A stretch of DNA of 64,000 nt from Dubosiella muris (GTDB lineage: Bacteria > Bacillota_I > Bacilli_A > Erysipelotrichales > Erysipelotrichaceae). The position numbers and the translations under genes were made by a program. Of the stretch, positions 62,795-64,000 are shown one piece after another; positions within the stretch are counted from its first letter, which is position 1; each line of letters opens with the position of its first letter. A model generated the notes under the pieces. The model worked only from the letters and a program-made list of their open reading frames with translations, was not told the origin of the DNA and searched no databases. The stretch covers positions 118,827 to 182,826 of the forward strand of contig NZ_SRYG01000002.1 in assembly GCF_004793885.1 (NCBI RefSeq), written 5' to 3'.

Positions 62795-62803
62795 ATTATA
62801 ACA
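62795..62803 (-). promoter_or_regulatory. Extended -10 promoter of cls
   Basis: TGTTATAAT on the minus strand, 15 bases before the ATG. Upstream to 62950 I see only A/T-rich sequence. Confidence 0.55.
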
Positions 62804-62959
62804 CAAAACAAGAATCGGGGTTCTTAACAATTTATGAAACCGACTCTGCCTCACCCTCCTCCTTTCTTTTATTTTTTTTATCATAGCGAAACTCTATTTT
62901 TTTTCAAAGCATAAACACCTTTCCATTTCTATTTTTCCTTAGCATATGCTGTGCATCCA

Positions 62960-62974
62960 GACGCGAAAAGCGTC
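62960..62974 (+). repeat. Small hairpin before the TrxB-like gene
   Basis: GACGC/GCGTC with a GAAAA loop, 16 bases before the AGGAGG site and next to a CATAAT -10-like hexamer. It could be an operator or a leader structure; no T run follows. Confidence 0.35.
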
Positions 62975-63004
62975 ATAATAATAAGGTATAAGGAGGCTAT
63001 AACA

Positions 63005-63901
63005 ATGTATGATATGATTGTGATCGGCGGCGGGCCTGCTGGTGTCGCCGCGGCGATTTATGGAAAAAGCCGGGGCAAAAATGTTCTCGTTTTGGAAAAA
63101 AACAAAGTGGGCGGCTTAATTGGCTCGGTTTCCACGGTAACACATTATCCCGGCATTGTGGAAGAAGAAACCGGAGCGACATTCGCTGCTCGATTAAAAA
63201 AACAGGCAGAGTCCTCTGGCATTCCGTTCCAATATGAAGAAGTTACGCAAGTCGATTTGGAAAAATCGCCCAAAACGATCCAAACAAACAAAAACACCTA
63301 TGAAGCAAAAGCCGTCGTGATCGCCAATGGCGGATCAGGCCGAATGCTTGGAATTCCTGGCGAAACGTTAAAAGGAATGCGTTTGAACGCGCCAAGAGAT
63401 GGCGAAGCGTACAAAGGCAAAAACGTCTATGTGATTGGCGGTGCCGATGGCGCGGTCAAAGAAGCGTTGTACTTATCCAAACTCGCAAAGGAAGTCATGC
63501 TTGTTTGCGTGGAGGATGAACTGGCATGTATTCCTGAATTTAAAGAAAAGGCGCTGCATACGCCCAATTTAAAAATCATGCCGCATTCCAGCTTAGTGGA
63601 AGTGCTAGGCGACGGAAAAGTGGAGGAACTCGTCTTCCAGGATAACCAGACTAACGAGAAAACCCACGTAAAAGACGATCAGGCCGGCGTGTTTGTTTAT
63701 GCCGGAATCGTTCCAAACACGAATGTGTTTCCACAGCTTGACAAAGACGAAGCAGGCTACATTGTAACCGACGAGCAAATGGAAACATCCATTCCGAATG
63801 TATTTGCGGCTGGCGACATTCGTTCCAAAAAAATTCGCCAAGTCGCGACCGCGGCGGCCGATGGCGCCATTGCTGGCATTCAAGCGGCTTCGCGCATTTA
63901 A
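63005..63901 (+). CDS. Thioredoxin-reductase-like flavoprotein lacking the redox cysteines
   Basis: 298 residues. FAD-binding GGGPAG (8-13), VGGLIGSVSTVTHYPG (35-50), the second Rossmann GGADGA (145-150) and C-terminal VFAAGDI are those of low-molecular-weight thioredoxin reductases. The catalytic CxxC, expected near 128-132, is replaced by NAPRDG, and the NADPH-binding HRRxxxR is replaced by VCVEDEL, whose acid residue suggests NADH or another donor. It probably moves electrons between a pyridine nucleotide or ferredoxin and an unknown acceptor. The ATG at 63005 has AGGAGG; the earlier in-frame start (62951) lies before the hairpin. Confidence 0.85.
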   Translation: MYDMIVIGGGPAGVAAAIYGKSRGKNVLVLEKNKVGGLIGSVSTVTHYPGIVEEETGATFAARLKKQAESSGIPFQYEEVTQVDLEKSPKTIQTNKNTYEAKAVVIANGGSGRMLGIPGETLKGMRLNAPRDGEAYKGKNVYVIGGADGAVKEALYLSKLAKEVMLVCVEDELACIPEFKEKALHTPNLKIMPHSSLVEVLGDGKVEELVFQDNQTNEKTHVKDDQAGVFVYAGIVPNTNVFPQLDKDEAGYIVTDEQMETSIPNVFAAGDIRSKKIRQVATAAADGAIAGIQAASRI

Positions 63902-63907
63902 AAAAAG

Positions 63908-63951
63908 AAAACGCAGCGTAAGAAATTTTTGGTTCTTACGCCGCGTTTTTG
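63908..63951. terminator. Large terminator shared with the rRNA side
   Basis: A 17-bp stem with one A-C mismatch (AAAACGC and GCGTAAGAA against their complements). A T run on the plus side and A-rich sequence on the other let it stop both the TrxB-like gene and the incoming rRNA operon. Confidence 0.85.
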
Positions 63952-63972
63952 TTTGCCAAATAAAAAAAAAGA

Positions 63973-64000
63973 GCCGAGCAACGTCCTATTTTCGCAGGCG
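63973..64000 (-). rRNA. rrf: 5S rRNA, 3' end, cut by window edge
   Basis: The last 28 bases read on the minus strand as CCTGCGAAAATAGGACGTTG followed by CTCGGC, the conserved end of bacterial 5S rRNA around loop A/E and the closing helix. A T9 run follows directly. An rRNA operon therefore enters from the right on the minus strand. Confidence 0.8.

Noticed and set aside
1-64000. CRISPR arrays, insertion sequences or prophage
   Set aside because: No direct-repeat arrays, transposases, integrases or phage structural genes were found; every stretch over 300 bases is accounted for by core genes or the T-box leader.

Overview
The window is 64 kb of chromosome from a non-spore-forming, fermentative Firmicute, most likely of the Erysipelotrichia type. 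The placement rests on gene order, not on a similarity search. Several clusters keep Bacillus order: ybeY-dgkA-era-recO-glyS-dnaG-rpoD-trmK; alaS-ireB-ruvX-yrzB-mltG-greA; comEA-comEC-holA-rpsT-lepA-hemW; recD2-mnmA. The spore genes gpr and spoIIP, which lie between rpsT and lepA in Bacillus, are absent. Glycyl-tRNA synthetase is the single-chain type, and central metabolism includes pyruvate:ferredoxin oxidoreductase, an anaerobic trait. I saw no insertion sequence, phage gene or CRISPR array; nearly everything is core genome.

Layout. 1-6 kb: the start of priA; a TrmH-DUF4438-GNAT operon; an AI-2E-family permease, a heavy-metal exporter and YitT; tRNA-Cys and tRNA-Leu(UAA). 6-20 kb: a Bax-inhibitor protein, an odd PEPCK/HPr-kinase-like P-loop protein, trhP1-trhP2-proS, an Na/Pi cotransporter, an AraC regulator, a HAD phosphatase and nifJ. 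20-36 kb: the macromolecular-synthesis cluster, a CcpA-like regulator, two uncharacterised proteins, murC and its partners, pepV, pnp and rpsO. 37-53 kb: hemW-lepA, fmt, rpsT, holA-comEC-comEA, greA-mltG, alaS with an alanine T-box, recD2-mnmA and tRNA-Leu(CAA). 53-64 kb: a MarR/radical-SAM fusion coupled to an ATP-cone protein, an IMP dehydrogenase, pullulanase, fumarase, cardiolipin synthase, a cysteine-less thioredoxin-reductase-like flavoprotein, and the 3' end of a 5S rRNA at the right edge.

The best candidate for an undescribed system is the two-gene unit at 53.7-56.0 kb. A MarR-type DNA-binding domain is fused to an NrdG2-like radical SAM domain. It is translationally coupled to a protein with an intact ATP-cone and an NrdD-like N-terminal segment but no catalytic cysteine segment and no glycyl-radical domain. 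This looks like ribonucleotide-reductase parts reused as a nucleotide-sensing regulator.

Two architectural habits recur. Terminator hairpins are packed onto stop codons; in three cases (trmK, lacI, ruvX) the stop codon lies inside the hairpin loop. Several genes (priA, the TrmH gene, the HAD gene, perhaps ybeY and comEA) have a -10 element only 5-7 nt before the ATG and little or no Shine-Dalgarno, suggesting leaderless mRNAs.
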